64,000 nt of DNA from Parvularcula sp. (lineage in GTDB: Bacteria > Pseudomonadota > Alphaproteobacteria > Caulobacterales > Parvularculaceae), in NCBI GenBank assembly GCA_002704915.1, contig PAIP01000062.1, positions 1 through 64,000 on the forward strand, given 5' to 3'. A program made the translations under genes and the position numbers. Within the stretch, counting starts at the first letter, position 1. Every line of letters starts with the position of its first letter. The notes under the pieces were generated by a model that was not told the origin of the DNA, made no database searches, and saw only the letters and a program-made list of their open reading frames with translations. Positions 46,815 through 56,384 of this stretch are shown piece by piece.

Positions 46815-48941
46815 TTAGCCAGCGAGCGCCGCGAGAAGCAGCAACGCCACGATATTCGTGATCTTGATCATCGGGTTCACCGCCGGGCCGGCCGTATCCT
46901 TGTACGGGTCGCCCACCGTGTCGCCGGTGACGGCAGCCTTGTGGGCTTCAGAGCCCTTGCCGCCATGATTGCCGTCTTCGATATATTTCTTCGCGTTATC
47001 CCAGGCGCCGCCGCCGGCCGTCATGGAGATGGCGACGAAGAGGCCGGTGACGATGACGCCGATCAGCATAGCGCCCACCGCAGAAAGGGCGGCGACCTTG
47101 CCGGCGACGCCGAGCACCACGAAGTAAACCACGAGCGGCGACAGGATCGGCAGCATGGACGGCACCACCATCTCCTTGATCGCAGCGCCCGTCAGCATGT
47201 TCACGGCGCGGGCGTAGTCGGGCTTTTCCGTGCCCTGCATGATGCCCGGCTTTTCCTTGAACTGGCGGCGCACTTCCTCAACGATAGCGCCGGCTGCGCG
47301 GCCCACGGCCTGCATGGCGATGCCGCCGAAGAGGTAAGGCAACAAGCCGCCGATGAGGAGGCCGGCGATCACATAAGGATCGGAGAGCGAGAAGGAGACA
47401 TCGACGCCGGCGAAGAACGGATACTCATCCGGATGACCGGCGAAATGCTCAATATCCTTCGTATAGGCGGCGAAGAGCACCAAGGCGCCAAGACCGGCAG
47501 AACCAATGGCGTAGCCTTTGGTGACGGCTTTCGTGGTGTTGCCGACGGCGTCGAGGGCGTCCGTTGTGTCGCGGACCGAGCCTTCAAGGCCGGACATTTC
47601 TGCAATGCCGCCCGCATTATCCGTAACCGGACCAAATGCGTCGAGCGCGACAATCATGCCAGCGAGCGCCAGCATGGTCGTGACCGCGGTCGCGATGCCG
47701 AAAAGGCCGGCAAGGTTGTAAGCGGTGATGATCGCCACGACGATGACGATAGCGGGAAGCGCAGTTGCTTCCATGGAAACGGCAAGGCCCTGAATGACAT
47801 TGGTGCCGTGACCGGATTCCGACGACTTCGCCACCGACTTCACCGGACGATAGCTCGTGCCCGTGTAATATTCGGTGATCCAGACGATGAGGCCCGTCAC
47901 GACAAGCCCGAGCACGCCGCACAGGAAAAGCGACAGGCCAGTGAAATCCTTCCCTTGCTCGGTCTGCGCGATGACTTCGGAGAACCCGAACATCTGGAAG
48001 GTGACAGCGCCCACAGCGACGAGGGAAAGCACGCCGGTGAGGACAAGCCCTTTATAGAGCGCGCCCATGATGTTGGTGGAGCCTTTGCCGAGCGACACGC
48101 CGAAGGTGCCGATGATCGACGTCACGATGCACACGGCGCCGATGGCGAGCGGGTAGAACATGAACTGAGCGGCGTCCGCGGTGAAAAGGATGGAGCCCAG
48201 CACCATGGTCGCCGCAACGGTCACCACATAGGTTTCGAAAAGGTCCGCCGCCATGCCTGCGCAGTCGCCGACATTGTCGCCCACATTGTCGGCGATGGTG
48301 GCGGGGTTGCGCGGATCGTCTTCCGGGATGCCGGCTTCGACCTTGCCCACCATGTCGCCGCCAACGTCGGCGCCCTTGGTGAAGATGCCGCCGCCGAGAC
48401 GCGCAAAGACCGAAATCAGCGAGGCGCCGAGCGACAAGGCCACAAGGCCGTTCACCACCGCGCGGCTTTCCGGCGCGTGGCCCATGCCGACGGTGAGGAT
48501 CGCGTAGTAGGAAGCAAGCCCCAGAAGCGCGAGACCGGCGACGAGCATGCCGGTGATGGCGCCGGCGTCGAACGCAACGGAGAGACCTTTTTGCAGGCTC
48601 TCGCTCGCCGCCTGGGTCGTGCGGACATTGGCGCGCACGGAGACGAGCATGCCGATAAAACCGGCGGCGCCCGACAGAACCGCGCCGATCGCAAAACCGA
48701 ACGCCGGAATGAAGTCGAGCTTGAAAGCCAGAAGAAGAACGATGAACACTACGGCGCCGGCGATGGCGATGGTGGTGTATTGTTTGTTGAGATAAGCCTG
48801 CGCGCCTTCCTGAATGGCGGCGGCGATTTCTCTCATGCGGTCCGTGCCTGTAGGCAGCGACAAAACCTTGTTGACGGTGAAGGCCCCGTAGGCGATGGCG
48901 AGTAAGCCGGCCCCAATGACCAGCCAAAGCGCTAAGCTCAT
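46815..48941 (-). CDS. hppA: K+-independent proton-pumping membrane pyrophosphatase
   Basis: This 708-residue, roughly 16-segment inner-membrane enzyme couples pyrophosphate hydrolysis to proton export. The catalytic blocks are [40 protein letters not shown], and [16 protein letters not shown]. The sequence [20 protein letters not shown] has Lys and Thr at the positions that mark the K+-independent H+ pump. A ribosome site (GGAAAGG) precedes the ATG. It converges with the peroxidase gene. The 249-base gap upstream holds one palindromic repeat and no gene. Confidence 0.97.
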   Translation of the reverse strand: MSLALWLVIGAGLLAIAYGAFTVNKVLSLPTGTDRMREIAAAIQEGAQAYLNKQYTTIAIAGAVVFIVLLLAFKLDFIPAFGFAIGAVLSGAAGFIGMLVSVRANVRTTQAASESLQKGLSVAFDAGAITGMLVAGLALLGLASYYAILTVGMGHAPESRAVVNGLVALSLGASLISVFARLGGGIFTKGADVGGDMVGKVEAGIPEDDPRNPATIADNVGDNVGDCAGMAADLFETYVVTVAATMVLGSILFTADAAQFMFYPLAIGAVCIVTSIIGTFGVSLGKGSTNIMGALYKGLVLTGVLSLVAVGAVTFQMFGFSEVIAQTEQGKDFTGLSLFLCGVLGLVVTGLIVWITEYYTGTSYRPVKSVAKSSESGHGTNVIQGLAVSMEATALPAIVIVVAIITAYNLAGLFGIATAVTTMLALAGMIVALDAFGPVTDNAGGIAEMSGLEGSVRDTTDALDAVGNTTKAVTKGYAIGSAGLGALVLFAAYTKDIEHFAGHPDEYPFFAGVDVSFSLSDPYVIAGLLIGGLLPYLFGGIAMQAVGRAAGAIVEEVRRQFKEKPGIMQGTEKPDYARAVNMLTGAAIKEMVVPSMLPILSPLVVYFVVLGVAGKVAALSAVGAMLIGVIVTGLFVAISMTAGGGAWDNAKKYIEDGNHGGKGSEAHKAAVTGDTVGDPYKDTAGPAVNPMIKITNIVALLLLAALAG

Positions 48942-49116
48942 GTCTTAACCTTTCCTCGGATTATGTTCTGATGGATGGCCGCCGGCATGGCCGCAGCAAC
49001 GGGATAAAACTCCCCGCGCGCGCTTCAACCAGCCCCCTGTTTGATGTCGGCGGGAACCTGACAAAGCCCTTGACCAAAATCAACAAAAAGTTATTCGGCG
49101 TTATGCGCGTCGAGCA

Positions 49117-49142
49117 ATTCCGGACTTGATCCGGGATCCAGG
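49117..49142. repeat. Short palindromic intergenic repeat, REP-like
   Basis: TTCCGGACTTGATCCGGGAT contains CCGGA-CTTGA-TCCGG, a five-base stem with a five-base loop. Sequences of this type (CCGGATCAAGTCCGG read on the other strand) are, from general knowledge, very frequent between genes in alphaproteobacterial genomes. It lies between hppA and the hydroxylase gene. Only one copy was seen in this window. Confidence 0.5.
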
Positions 49143-49190
49143 GAAATTTTTGAAACCCGGAGCCTTCGCAGAGCCGGCCGCTGGTCGGTC

Positions 49191-49976
49191 CTAAGACGCG
49201 GCGCCGCGATTGCGCATCTCTTTGCGGGCGCCCGGCTCGGCGTCAGTCAGCTCCTTAACCCAAGGGTATTTCTGGGCCATTTCGTCTGTGTAACCAAGAT
49301 TGCGGGCCGTCGGGCTGCGCTCGCGGTCCGTGGATTCCGCATAGAAGGTGCCGAAGCTTTTATCCCAGAAGAATTCCGCGATGCCGTAATTGCCGTTCTC
49401 ATTATGGAAGTGATGCGCGAGGTGGCGCTTCTTGATGTCCTTCCAGAATTTCGATTTCGGTTCGAAGGCGAGATGTTCTCCGGCGTGGAGAAACTCGGTG
49501 TACATGGTCATCATCACGGTGCCGACGATGGCGGCGGCGGCGCAGGGCAGCCCGCCGATGAGCCAGCCGACAGGACCTGCGATCAGGAGGATTGGCGGCA
49601 ACGTCGTGTGGAGTCCGCCAAAAAGCACAGATAAATCATTGGGATAGCGGTGGTGATCATAGTGAACACGCTTCCAGAAGCCCGCCAGCCACGGCGTTTT
49701 GTACATCCAGCTTCCGTGCAGGATGAACCGATGGGTTATGTACCACGCAATCGGGAAGATCAGCGCACCCACCAAAAACGCCAGTAAAAACAGCGGAATA
49801 GACTGGATCGTGACAATGCCGATGATAAGCGCCGTTAGCAGGATTAAGGCGTAGACCTGTATGGCCGGATAGGTGACATAGGCCTTCACAAGGTCGTCGA
49901 AGGTCATCCGGTTGAGGAGATATTCCTCCTCTTTCCAGGCTTTGTAGCCGATAAACAGGCGCATCGGACGCTCCAT
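49191..49976 (-). CDS. Fatty acid hydroxylase / sterol desaturase superfamily protein
   Basis: This 261-residue membrane protein has four or so hydrophobic segments and the superfamily's His clusters: HRFILHGSW, then RVHYDHHRYPND, HAGEHLAF and RHLAHHFHNENGNYGI. These bind a di-iron centre at the cytoplasmic face. It is divergent from the ceramide operon, 354 bases away, which suggests it hydroxylates a ceramide or its acyl chain, but family members also act on other lipids. The start could be the Met at residue 5, a few bases later. Confidence 0.85.
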   Translation of the reverse strand: MERPMRLFIGYKAWKEEEYLLNRMTFDDLVKAYVTYPAIQVYALILLTALIIGIVTIQSIPLFLLAFLVGALIFPIAWYITHRFILHGSWMYKTPWLAGFWKRVHYDHHRYPNDLSVLFGGLHTTLPPILLIAGPVGWLIGGLPCAAAAIVGTVMMTMYTEFLHAGEHLAFEPKSKFWKDIKKRHLAHHFHNENGNYGIAEFFWDKSFGTFYAESTDRERSPTARNLGYTDEMAQKYPWVKELTDAEPGARKEMRNRGAAS

Positions 49977-50330
49977 GATGGGTCTTATTGAGCCGGGAAA
50001 TTAGGCGCGGCCCCGCGCCGGTTCAAGCAGCGCGCGCCGCTTCCGGCATTGAGCGCGATCAATTATCGCGGCGCCTTTGCAACATGCTGTAACATCCGGC
50101 CGCAAATCTTGAAGCCAAGCGGGCCCCAGACGAGGCTTCTGGGGCTTGCCCGTTGACCCAAGGCCTTGTATCGGCTCAAGATTAACCGGAACCATGCGAT
50201 CACTAACCATGGGAACCGGGCGAGGAGGGGCGCAGGGCCCGAAAAGCGCTTTGCGCGCGCAAGAGGCAGGGCCGGCTTTCCGACCGGCAGTGAAATAGCC
50301 GGGAGACCCGGAGAGAGTGCGGGGCGTAAA
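49977..50330. other. Divergent intergenic region upstream of the ceramide operon
   Basis: This 354-base gap separates the hydroxylase gene from the acyl-ACP synthetase gene. It must hold both promoters. No convincing -35/-10 pair, hairpin terminator or RNA gene could be read in it. Long open frames cross it on both strands without any recognisable protein and with ordinary intergenic features. Confidence 0.5.
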
Positions 50331-52106
50331 ATGACCGTCAGCCAGCAAACGGAGCCGCAAGCGGCGTTGCCATCGCGCAATGCGTCGCTGCCATTGCAGC
50401 GCAGCGGATTTGCGACGATTTGCGACGCGCTCGATTACGCAGCACAAGGCGAGACCGGATACACCTTTTTCAATCTTCGGGGCGAAGTCGCCGCCACGCT
50501 CTCCTACGCCGACTTGCGTCAGCGCGCCCTGACGCTCGCCGGCAAACTTGCATCCAACTTCACGCGCGGCGATCGCCTCGCTGTGATCGCCGAAACGAGC
50601 CCGGATTTCATCGTCACGTTCTACGCCTGTCAGTATGCGGGTCTTATTCCGGCGCCCATGCCCATGCCCGTCAATCTCGGCGGCAAGGACGGCTATATCA
50701 ATCAGATCCGCCAGATGATCGCCGGCGCGAAAGCCGCCGCCGCGATCGGACCGGACACTTTGCGCGAATTTCTGGACGAAGCCGGCGGCGCGGTCGTTTA
50801 CAGCTATGACAATCTACATGAGCTGGAAGACAACGGTGCTGAGCCCCAGCGCTTCGGAGCCGACGAATATTGCTATATTCAGTACTCGTCGGGATCGACC
50901 AGCGCCCCCAAGGGCGTCATCGGCCTGCAGCGTTCCGTTTGCGCCAACCTTACTGCGATTGCGCGCGACGGCATGGGGCTTGAACCTGGCGACCGCGCGA
51001 CAAGCTGGCTGCCGCTCTATCACGACATGGGCCTTATCGGCTTTGTTCTGACGCCTATGACCGCGCAGGTCGCCGTCGACTTCCTCGCAACATCGGACTT
51101 TGTGCGCCGTCCGCTCCTGTGGCTGCGCATCATGACGGACCACAAGACTACCATCACCTACAGCCCGTCTTTCGGCTACGACCTCGCTGCGAAACGTTCG
51201 GCGCGCGCAGAACCCGGCGCCATCGATCTTTCCGCGATCCGCGTCGCGGGCATTGGCGGCGACATGGTCCGTCCGGAAGCCCTGACCGCCTTCGCCGACG
51301 CCTTTGGCGAGATGGGCTTCAACCGCAACGCCTTCACCCCGAGCTATGGGATGGCCGAAGCGACGCTCGCCATCTCCTTCCCCGAGCTTGGCGCCCCGAT
51401 CACGGTCGATGAAGTGGACATGCGCCACTACACCCGCTCCGGCGTCGCCCAGCCCGCCTCGACGCTCACCTCTCCGGAAAACCGCCGCGGTTTTGTCCTG
51501 TGCGGACGCGCGCTGCCCGGCCATGAGATCCAGGTCCGGGATGAAAACGGCGCGCCCTGCGATGAGCGCCATGTAGGCCGCATTTACATTAAGGGGCCTA
51601 GCCTGACGCCTGGCTATTTCTCCAATGCCGAGGCTACCGAGGCCATGTATGACGGGGAGTGGCTCGATACCGGGGACATGGGTTATTTCCTCGGCGGTCA
51701 GATCGTCATTACCGGCCGCGCCAAGGATCTCATCATTATCAATGGCCGCAATATTTGGCCGCAGGACATCGAATGGGCGGTTGAGAAAGTCGACGGCGTG
51801 CGCGGCGGCGGCGTCGCAGCCTTTTCCGTCGATGACGGCCATGGCGAGCGCATTGTCGTCGTCGCCGAGCGCCGCGGCATGGACGCCGACGCGCTGGCGG
51901 CCCTGAAGCGCGAAATCGCCAGCGTCGTTCAGAACGCTGTCGGCGCGCCGGCGGAAATCGTCCTCGCCCGGCCGCACTCCATGGTCATGACCTCGTCGGG
52001 CAAGCTTTCCCGCGCCAAGGTGAAGCAGAAATATCTCGACGGCGCTTTCGCCAGCGATGCTGGCGAAGACGAAGAGCCGCGCCCCCTTGCAGAGGCGCGG
52101 GTTTAA
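50331..52106 (+). CDS. aasR: Fatty acyl-AMP ligase / acyl-ACP synthetase of the ceramide locus
   Basis: This 591-residue adenylate-forming enzyme has the A3 motif YIQYSSGSTSAPKGVIG near residue 185, WLPLYHDMGLIGF, FTPSYGMAEATLA and a C-terminal GDMGYFLGGQIVITGRAKD segment, followed by NGRNIWPQDIE. The IWPQDIE motif and length resemble FAAL-type ligases, which activate fatty acids and pass them to a carrier protein. In Caulobacter the equivalent gene beside ceramide reductase, carrier protein and Spt is AasR. It starts the operon. The symbol rests on context and similarity. Confidence 0.82.
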   Translation: MTVSQQTEPQAALPSRNASLPLQRSGFATICDALDYAAQGETGYTFFNLRGEVAATLSYADLRQRALTLAGKLASNFTRGDRLAVIAETSPDFIVTFYACQYAGLIPAPMPMPVNLGGKDGYINQIRQMIAGAKAAAAIGPDTLREFLDEAGGAVVYSYDNLHELEDNGAEPQRFGADEYCYIQYSSGSTSAPKGVIGLQRSVCANLTAIARDGMGLEPGDRATSWLPLYHDMGLIGFVLTPMTAQVAVDFLATSDFVRRPLLWLRIMTDHKTTITYSPSFGYDLAAKRSARAEPGAIDLSAIRVAGIGGDMVRPEALTAFADAFGEMGFNRNAFTPSYGMAEATLAISFPELGAPITVDEVDMRHYTRSGVAQPASTLTSPENRRGFVLCGRALPGHEIQVRDENGAPCDERHVGRIYIKGPSLTPGYFSNAEATEAMYDGEWLDTGDMGYFLGGQIVITGRAKDLIIINGRNIWPQDIEWAVEKVDGVRGGGVAAFSVDDGHGERIVVVAERRGMDADALAALKREIASVVQNAVGAPAEIVLARPHSMVMTSSGKLSRAKVKQKYLDGAFASDAGEDEEPRPLAEARV

Positions 52107-52119
52107 CGCCGGAAGCAGA

Positions 52120-53040
52120 ATGAAAGCGGCGCTTACAGGCGGCACCGGATTTGTCGGCGCCACGCTAATCGATCTCTTATTGAGGGAAGGCTGGGACGTC
52201 GCGGCGCTGGCGCGCGATCCGGCGCGGCTCCCTCACGCCGACAAGGTTCATGTCGTCAAAGGGCCGCTCGAAGACGAAGCTGCGCTGACCGCAATCGCCC
52301 AGGACGCGGATGTTTTCTTTCATCTTGCAGGGCTCACCCATGCGCGCAGCCGGAACGATTATGAACGCGTCAATGTCGCGGGCGCCGAGGCCGCCGCGCG
52401 GGCCGCCGCCGGCGCTGGCGCAAAACTCGTTCACGCTTCCTCCATGTCGGCGCGACAGCCGGGGGTTTCGCCTTATGCGAAAAGCAAATCCGACAGCGAA
52501 AGCGCGGTCGCCAAAGCCGGGGACGCATGGGTCGCGCTGCGTCTGCCTGCGATCTATGGCCCCCGGGACATGGTGACCCTGCCCTTTTTCAAGCTGGTGA
52601 AATCGGGCTTTGCGCTGGCGCCGAAAACGGAACCGGCCGCCCGCGCCTCCATTCTCTATGTTGAGGATGCGGCGAACGCGCTCCTTGCCGCAGCGCAGGT
52701 GCCAGCCGGCGCCGTCTACGAGGTCGGCGATGAGCGAGCCGAGGGCTGGGCTTGGACGGAAATCGGCGCGGCGCTCGGCGAGGTTTTGGGCAAGCGCCCC
52801 CGGCCGATTGCGGTTCCGCGCGGCGCCATCGCGGCCTATCATGGCGCCGTCAGAACCGTCGAAGGCGCGCTAGGGCGGGCCCCCAGCGTCCGGGAGGGGC
52901 AGATCAACGAGTTTTTCCATCCGGACTGGGTCGCACGGGAAAACCTGCTGAGCGATGCAACCGGGTGGCGGCCCCGAACGCCGCTAAAAGAAGGATTTGC
53001 AAAAACCGCCTGTTGGTATCAAGAACGCGGTTTGCTTTAA
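52120..53040 (+). CDS. cerR: Ceramide reductase-like NAD-dependent epimerase/dehydratase
   Basis: The 306-residue product is a Rossmann-type extended SDR. It begins MKAALTGGTGFVGATLIDLL (GxxGxxG), has FHLAGLTHARSRNDY, a catalytic Tyr-x3-Lys in SPYAKSKSDSE and LRLPAIYGPRDMVTLPFFK. In Caulobacter CerR reduces the 3-keto group of the N-acylated long-chain base. Its place between the acyl-ACP synthetase and the carrier protein is the same here. A ribosome site (GGAAG) precedes the ATG, 14 bases after the aasR stop. Confidence 0.82.
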   Translation: MKAALTGGTGFVGATLIDLLLREGWDVAALARDPARLPHADKVHVVKGPLEDEAALTAIAQDADVFFHLAGLTHARSRNDYERVNVAGAEAAARAAAGAGAKLVHASSMSARQPGVSPYAKSKSDSESAVAKAGDAWVALRLPAIYGPRDMVTLPFFKLVKSGFALAPKTEPAARASILYVEDAANALLAAAQVPAGAVYEVGDERAEGWAWTEIGAALGEVLGKRPRPIAVPRGAIAAYHGAVRTVEGALGRAPSVREGQINEFFHPDWVARENLLSDATGWRPRTPLKEGFAKTACWYQERGLL

Positions 53041-53076
53041 TCGGGCGCGGCGGAACGCCGCCGCCGTTAGGGAGAC

Positions 53077-53346
53077 ATGACGATGTCCGGCATCCAGGAA
53101 GACGACGATCTCGTATTCCACAAGATCACCTCGCTGCTCGAACCCCTGAATGAAAAGGGCGTGAAGCTGACCCGCGAGACCGACATCATCGCCGATCTCG
53201 AGATCGATTCGGTTTCCCTTCTCGATGTCGTCATGGATATTGAAGACAATTACGACATCTCGATCCCGGTCAACACGATCTCGGAGATCAAGACCATCGG
53301 CGAGCTTGTGGACGCCATTCACAAGATCAAGAAAGAACAATCGTAA
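53077..53346 (+). CDS. acpR: Dedicated acyl carrier protein of the ceramide locus
   Basis: This 89-residue acidic protein has the phosphopantetheine Ser 45 in LEIDSVSLLDVVMDIED, the standard DSxxxxD site of carrier proteins. GGGAG is placed six bases before the ATG. It lies two bases before spt, so translational coupling is likely. It presumably carries the activated acyl chain from the ligase to serine palmitoyltransferase. The housekeeping acpP would be elsewhere. Confidence 0.88.
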   Translation: MTMSGIQEDDDLVFHKITSLLEPLNEKGVKLTRETDIIADLEIDSVSLLDVVMDIEDNYDISIPVNTISEIKTIGELVDAIHKIKKEQS

Positions 53347-53348
53347 AG

Positions 53349-54551
53349 ATGAGCCTGTTTGAAAAATTCGAAGACAAGTCGCGCCTGTTGAAAGGCTTGC
53401 TTGAACAGTCGCCGCGCGACCCCTTCTCCGTCTCCATGGACGAAATGCTGGGTCCGACCCGGGCCATGGTCAAAGGCAAGGAAATCGTTCTCGCCGGCAC
53501 CAACAATTATCTCGGCCTGACCTATGACGAAGGCGCCATCGAAGCCGCCTGTGACGCCGTGAAATCTTCCGGCACCGGCACGACGGGCTCGCGCTTCGCC
53601 AACGGGACTTATGCGGGCCATAAAGAACTCGAAGCCGATCTCGCCGAATTTCTCGGCTATAAGCACTGCATCGTTTTTTCGACCGGCTACCAGGCCAATC
53701 TCGGCGCGATCTCGGCGCTCGCGGCGCCGCCAAATGATGTGATCCTGATCGACGCCGACTGTCACGCCTGCATTTATGACGGCTGTCAGCTTTCCGGGGC
53801 GGAGACGATCCGCTTCCGCCACAACGATCCCGAAAGCCTCGACAAACGCCTGTCGCGTCTCGGGCCCGAGGTGAAAGGCAAGCTCGTCTGCCTTGAAGGC
53901 ATGTATTCCATGTTCGGCGATGTGGCGCCGGTAAAGGAATTCGTTGAGGTCGCCCACAAGCACGGCGCCCAGGTGCTGCTCGACGAAGCCCATTCCTTCG
54001 GCGTTTTCGGCGAGGGCGGACGCGGCGTGTGCGAACGCGACGGCGTGCTGGCGGATGTGGATTTCTACACCGGCACGTTTTCAAAAAGCCTCGCCTCCAT
54101 CGGCGGCTTCGTCGCATCGAACCATCCAGAACTTGAATATCTTCGCTTTTCGAGCCGGCCTTATGTCTTCACCGCATCACCATCGCCGGCCAATGTGGCG
54201 GCGGCCTCCGCCGCCCTGAAGAAGATCTCGACTGACAGTTCCATGCGAACGCGTTTGTGGGAAAACGCCGAACGCATTCACGCCGCATTCACCCAGCTCG
54301 GCTTCGAGCTCTGCGCGCCGGCGAGCCCGGTGATCGCTGTGAAACTGAAAAACAAGGAAGAGGCCTTCATGGCCTGGAATGTGCTCATGGAGAACGGGGT
54401 TTATGTGAACCTTGCGATCCCGCCGGGCACGCCCAACGCCGCATCGATCCTGCGCCTGTCGGTCTCTGCGGCCCATACGAATGAAGATCTCGATGTGGTC
54501 GTCGACGCCTACACAACCCTGTCGCAAATCCTTGCTAAAGGAGCCGCCTGA
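53349..54551 (+). CDS. spt: Serine palmitoyltransferase
   Basis: The 400-residue product is an alpha-oxoamine synthase that condenses serine with an acyl thioester to 3-ketosphinganine. PLP residues are visible: His 139 in DADCHACIY, Asp 212 and His 215 in LLDEAHSFGVFGEGGRG, and Lys 246 in GTFSKSLASIGG. The SRFANGTYAGHKELE block is typical. It is soluble, with no membrane anchor, as in bacterial Spt. The carrier protein gene ends two bases upstream. KBL or BioF is less likely because of this context. Confidence 0.92.
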   Translation: MSLFEKFEDKSRLLKGLLEQSPRDPFSVSMDEMLGPTRAMVKGKEIVLAGTNNYLGLTYDEGAIEAACDAVKSSGTGTTGSRFANGTYAGHKELEADLAEFLGYKHCIVFSTGYQANLGAISALAAPPNDVILIDADCHACIYDGCQLSGAETIRFRHNDPESLDKRLSRLGPEVKGKLVCLEGMYSMFGDVAPVKEFVEVAHKHGAQVLLDEAHSFGVFGEGGRGVCERDGVLADVDFYTGTFSKSLASIGGFVASNHPELEYLRFSSRPYVFTASPSPANVAAASAALKKISTDSSMRTRLWENAERIHAAFTQLGFELCAPASPVIAVKLKNKEEAFMAWNVLMENGVYVNLAIPPGTPNAASILRLSVSAAHTNEDLDVVVDAYTTLSQILAKGAA

Positions 54552-54673
54552 CCGCTGAAACGCGAGGATCACAAACGCGTCAGGCGCAAAACCGCCGCAT
54601 TTCACCCCTAACCTCGGCGGTAATCGCGACTATATGGGCGGGCTGGCGACTGATGTTTGATAAGGAGCCCAAA

Positions 54674-55165
54674 GTGAAGCGTATCGGGATCATCGCAGGA
54701 ATGGCGCTGGCGAGCCTCGCAGCACCGTCCTTCGCGAAAAATGCGGACATTGAGGAAGCGGATTTCGCATTCGAGCATGTGAGCTGCACTGGCGCGGAAA
54801 ACGAAATTCGCGTCATCGTCTCAGGTGTGAAAAAAAGCGCCGGGCTTGTCACCGTCGATCTCTTCCCCAACCGCGAAGAAGGCTTCTTGCGCGGGCGCGG
54901 ACGCCTCGATCAAGTGAAATTTGCCGCCAAGGCGCCAGAGACCAAGCTTTGCATCCATGCGCCGGAAAGCGGGCTCTTCGCCATGTCAGCCTATCATGAC
55001 GAGAACGCCAATGGCGATTTCGACAAGACCGGCCTCGGTCTTCCCGCTGAGGCGTGGGGCATCTCGAACAATCCGAAAGTGATGTTCGGCCCGCCGCCGG
55101 TGGAGAAGGCGCTCTTCGATGTGAACGCTGAAACTGGCGCCCATGTGCATATTCGCCTCAACTGA
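54674..55165 (+). CDS. Secreted DUF2141-family protein
   Basis: The GTG at 54674 has a strong TAAGGAG six bases before it and gives 163 residues, starting with a signal peptide (MKRIGIIAGMALASLAAPSF, cleavage about residue 21). The body has NEIRVIVSGVKKSAGLVTVD, FAMSAYHDENANGDFDKTGL and a WGISNNPKVMFGPP ending, the DUF2141 pattern. These proteins are presumably periplasmic or extracellular; their activity is unknown. It is placed between spt and the ceramide synthase gene, which may point to a link with sphingolipid handling, though the 120-base gap allows independent expression. Confidence 0.82.
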   Translation: MKRIGIIAGMALASLAAPSFAKNADIEEADFAFEHVSCTGAENEIRVIVSGVKKSAGLVTVDLFPNREEGFLRGRGRLDQVKFAAKAPETKLCIHAPESGLFAMSAYHDENANGDFDKTGLGLPAEAWGISNNPKVMFGPPPVEKALFDVNAETGAHVHIRLN

Positions 55166-55229
55166 TCCGGCGTTTTATTGGCTGGCGAAATTCGCTAAAG
55201 TCGCGGTCTAGCCCCGCTTGGACGCCGTC

Positions 55230-56384
55230 ATGCTCGACAAAACAGCCGCTCTGGAAATCCGCCCCGTTGAGAGCGCGGAGGACCTCAAAACCTTCATCCG
55301 CATGGCGAGTGCTATTTATGCGGACGACCCGAATTATGTGGCGCCGCTGGAATATGAGCTGTCGGCCCGGCTCAACGCAGACAAAAACCCTACAATTAAA
55401 GGCCTGCCCGTGAGGCGCTGGATCGTCTACAAAAACGGCGTTCCGGCGGGACGCATTCAGGCCCTTGTCAACAAGGCGCATCTTGACTGCCATCAGGACG
55501 GCGCCGGTCATTTCGGTTTTTTCGAATGTATTGACGATCAGGCTGTCGCGCATTTGCTTCTGAAGACCGCTGGCGACTGGCTCAAGGGGCAGGAGGGCGT
55601 GACCAAAATCCTCGGCCCCTTCAATAACAGTATTAATGAAGAAACCGGCCTTCTTATCTCCGGCTTCGATGCGCCGCCCTATGTGATGATGCCTCATGGG
55701 CGCCCCTATTACGCCAGCCTTTTAGAGGCGGAGGGTTTCTCGAAAGCCGTTGACATGCACGCGCTGGAATATGTGCCGCGCCCGCAATTAATGCCCGACA
55801 AGCGCCAGCGCTTCATCGACAAGGCGCTGTCAAATCCAAAAGTCGCATTCCGCAATATCGACATGTCGGATTTCAAAGCGGAAATCCGCCGCCTCATTCA
55901 TATCTTCAATGATGCATGGAGCGACAATTGGGGGTTTATTCCGTTTACGGAGGACCAGATCGACCATATGGCGGCGGAGCTTCGCCCGATCATTTCGCCT
56001 TATAATGTCGTTTTCTGCGACTATGACGGCGAACCGGCGGCGTTCAGCCTCGTTCTGCCGGACGTCAATAATCTGACGCGCGATTTCGGCGGAAAATTGT
56101 TGCCGTTTAACTGGGCTAAGCTGGTCTGGCGGCTTAAAATCAAGCCCATTCCACGGGCCCGCATGCCGCTGATGGGGGTCGTTCGCAAATTGCAGCGCAA
56201 GCCCGTCGGAACCGCCTTAGCCTACAAGATGATCCAGATGTCCCAGGACGCCAATGTCTCTCGCGGGGTCGTCCATTCGGAGCTTTCCTGGATTCTCGAG
56301 AACAATGAATCCATGCTGTCGCTGCTGCTCGATATGGGCGCGGAAATCTACAAAACCTATCGCATGTATGAGAAGCCGCTGTGA
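55230..56384 (+). CDS. Bacterial ceramide synthase-like GNAT protein
   Basis: The 384-residue product has an N-terminal half with DDPNYVAPLEYELSARLN and NPTIKGLPVRRWIVYKNGVP, and a middle with KILGPFNNSINEETGLLISG and MMPHGRPYYASLLEAEGF. A C-terminal GNAT-like fold follows (NVVFCDYDGEPAAFSLVLPD and SRGVVHSELSWILENNESM). This plan matches the GNAT-superfamily N-acyltransferase bCerS, which forms the amide bond of ceramide in Caulobacter. The context of spt, cerR, acpR and aasR supports this strongly. A TTG at 55218 is another possible start. It overlaps the next gene at GTGA. Confidence 0.75.
   Translation: MLDKTAALEIRPVESAEDLKTFIRMASAIYADDPNYVAPLEYELSARLNADKNPTIKGLPVRRWIVYKNGVPAGRIQALVNKAHLDCHQDGAGHFGFFECIDDQAVAHLLLKTAGDWLKGQEGVTKILGPFNNSINEETGLLISGFDAPPYVMMPHGRPYYASLLEAEGFSKAVDMHALEYVPRPQLMPDKRQRFIDKALSNPKVAFRNIDMSDFKAEIRRLIHIFNDAWSDNWGFIPFTEDQIDHMAAELRPIISPYNVVFCDYDGEPAAFSLVLPDVNNLTRDFGGKLLPFNWAKLVWRLKIKPIPRARMPLMGVVRKLQRKPVGTALAYKMIQMSQDANVSRGVVHSELSWILENNESMLSLLLDMGAEIYKTYRMYEKPL

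Noticed and set aside
46941-48905. 654-residue plus-strand frame over hppA
   Set aside because: Antisense of a highly conserved gene; His/Asp/Arg-rich translation with no family match.
50001-50447. 148-residue minus-strand frame upstream of the ceramide operon
   Set aside because: It overlaps the start of aasR, is Arg/Cys-rich without family features and has no ribosome site.
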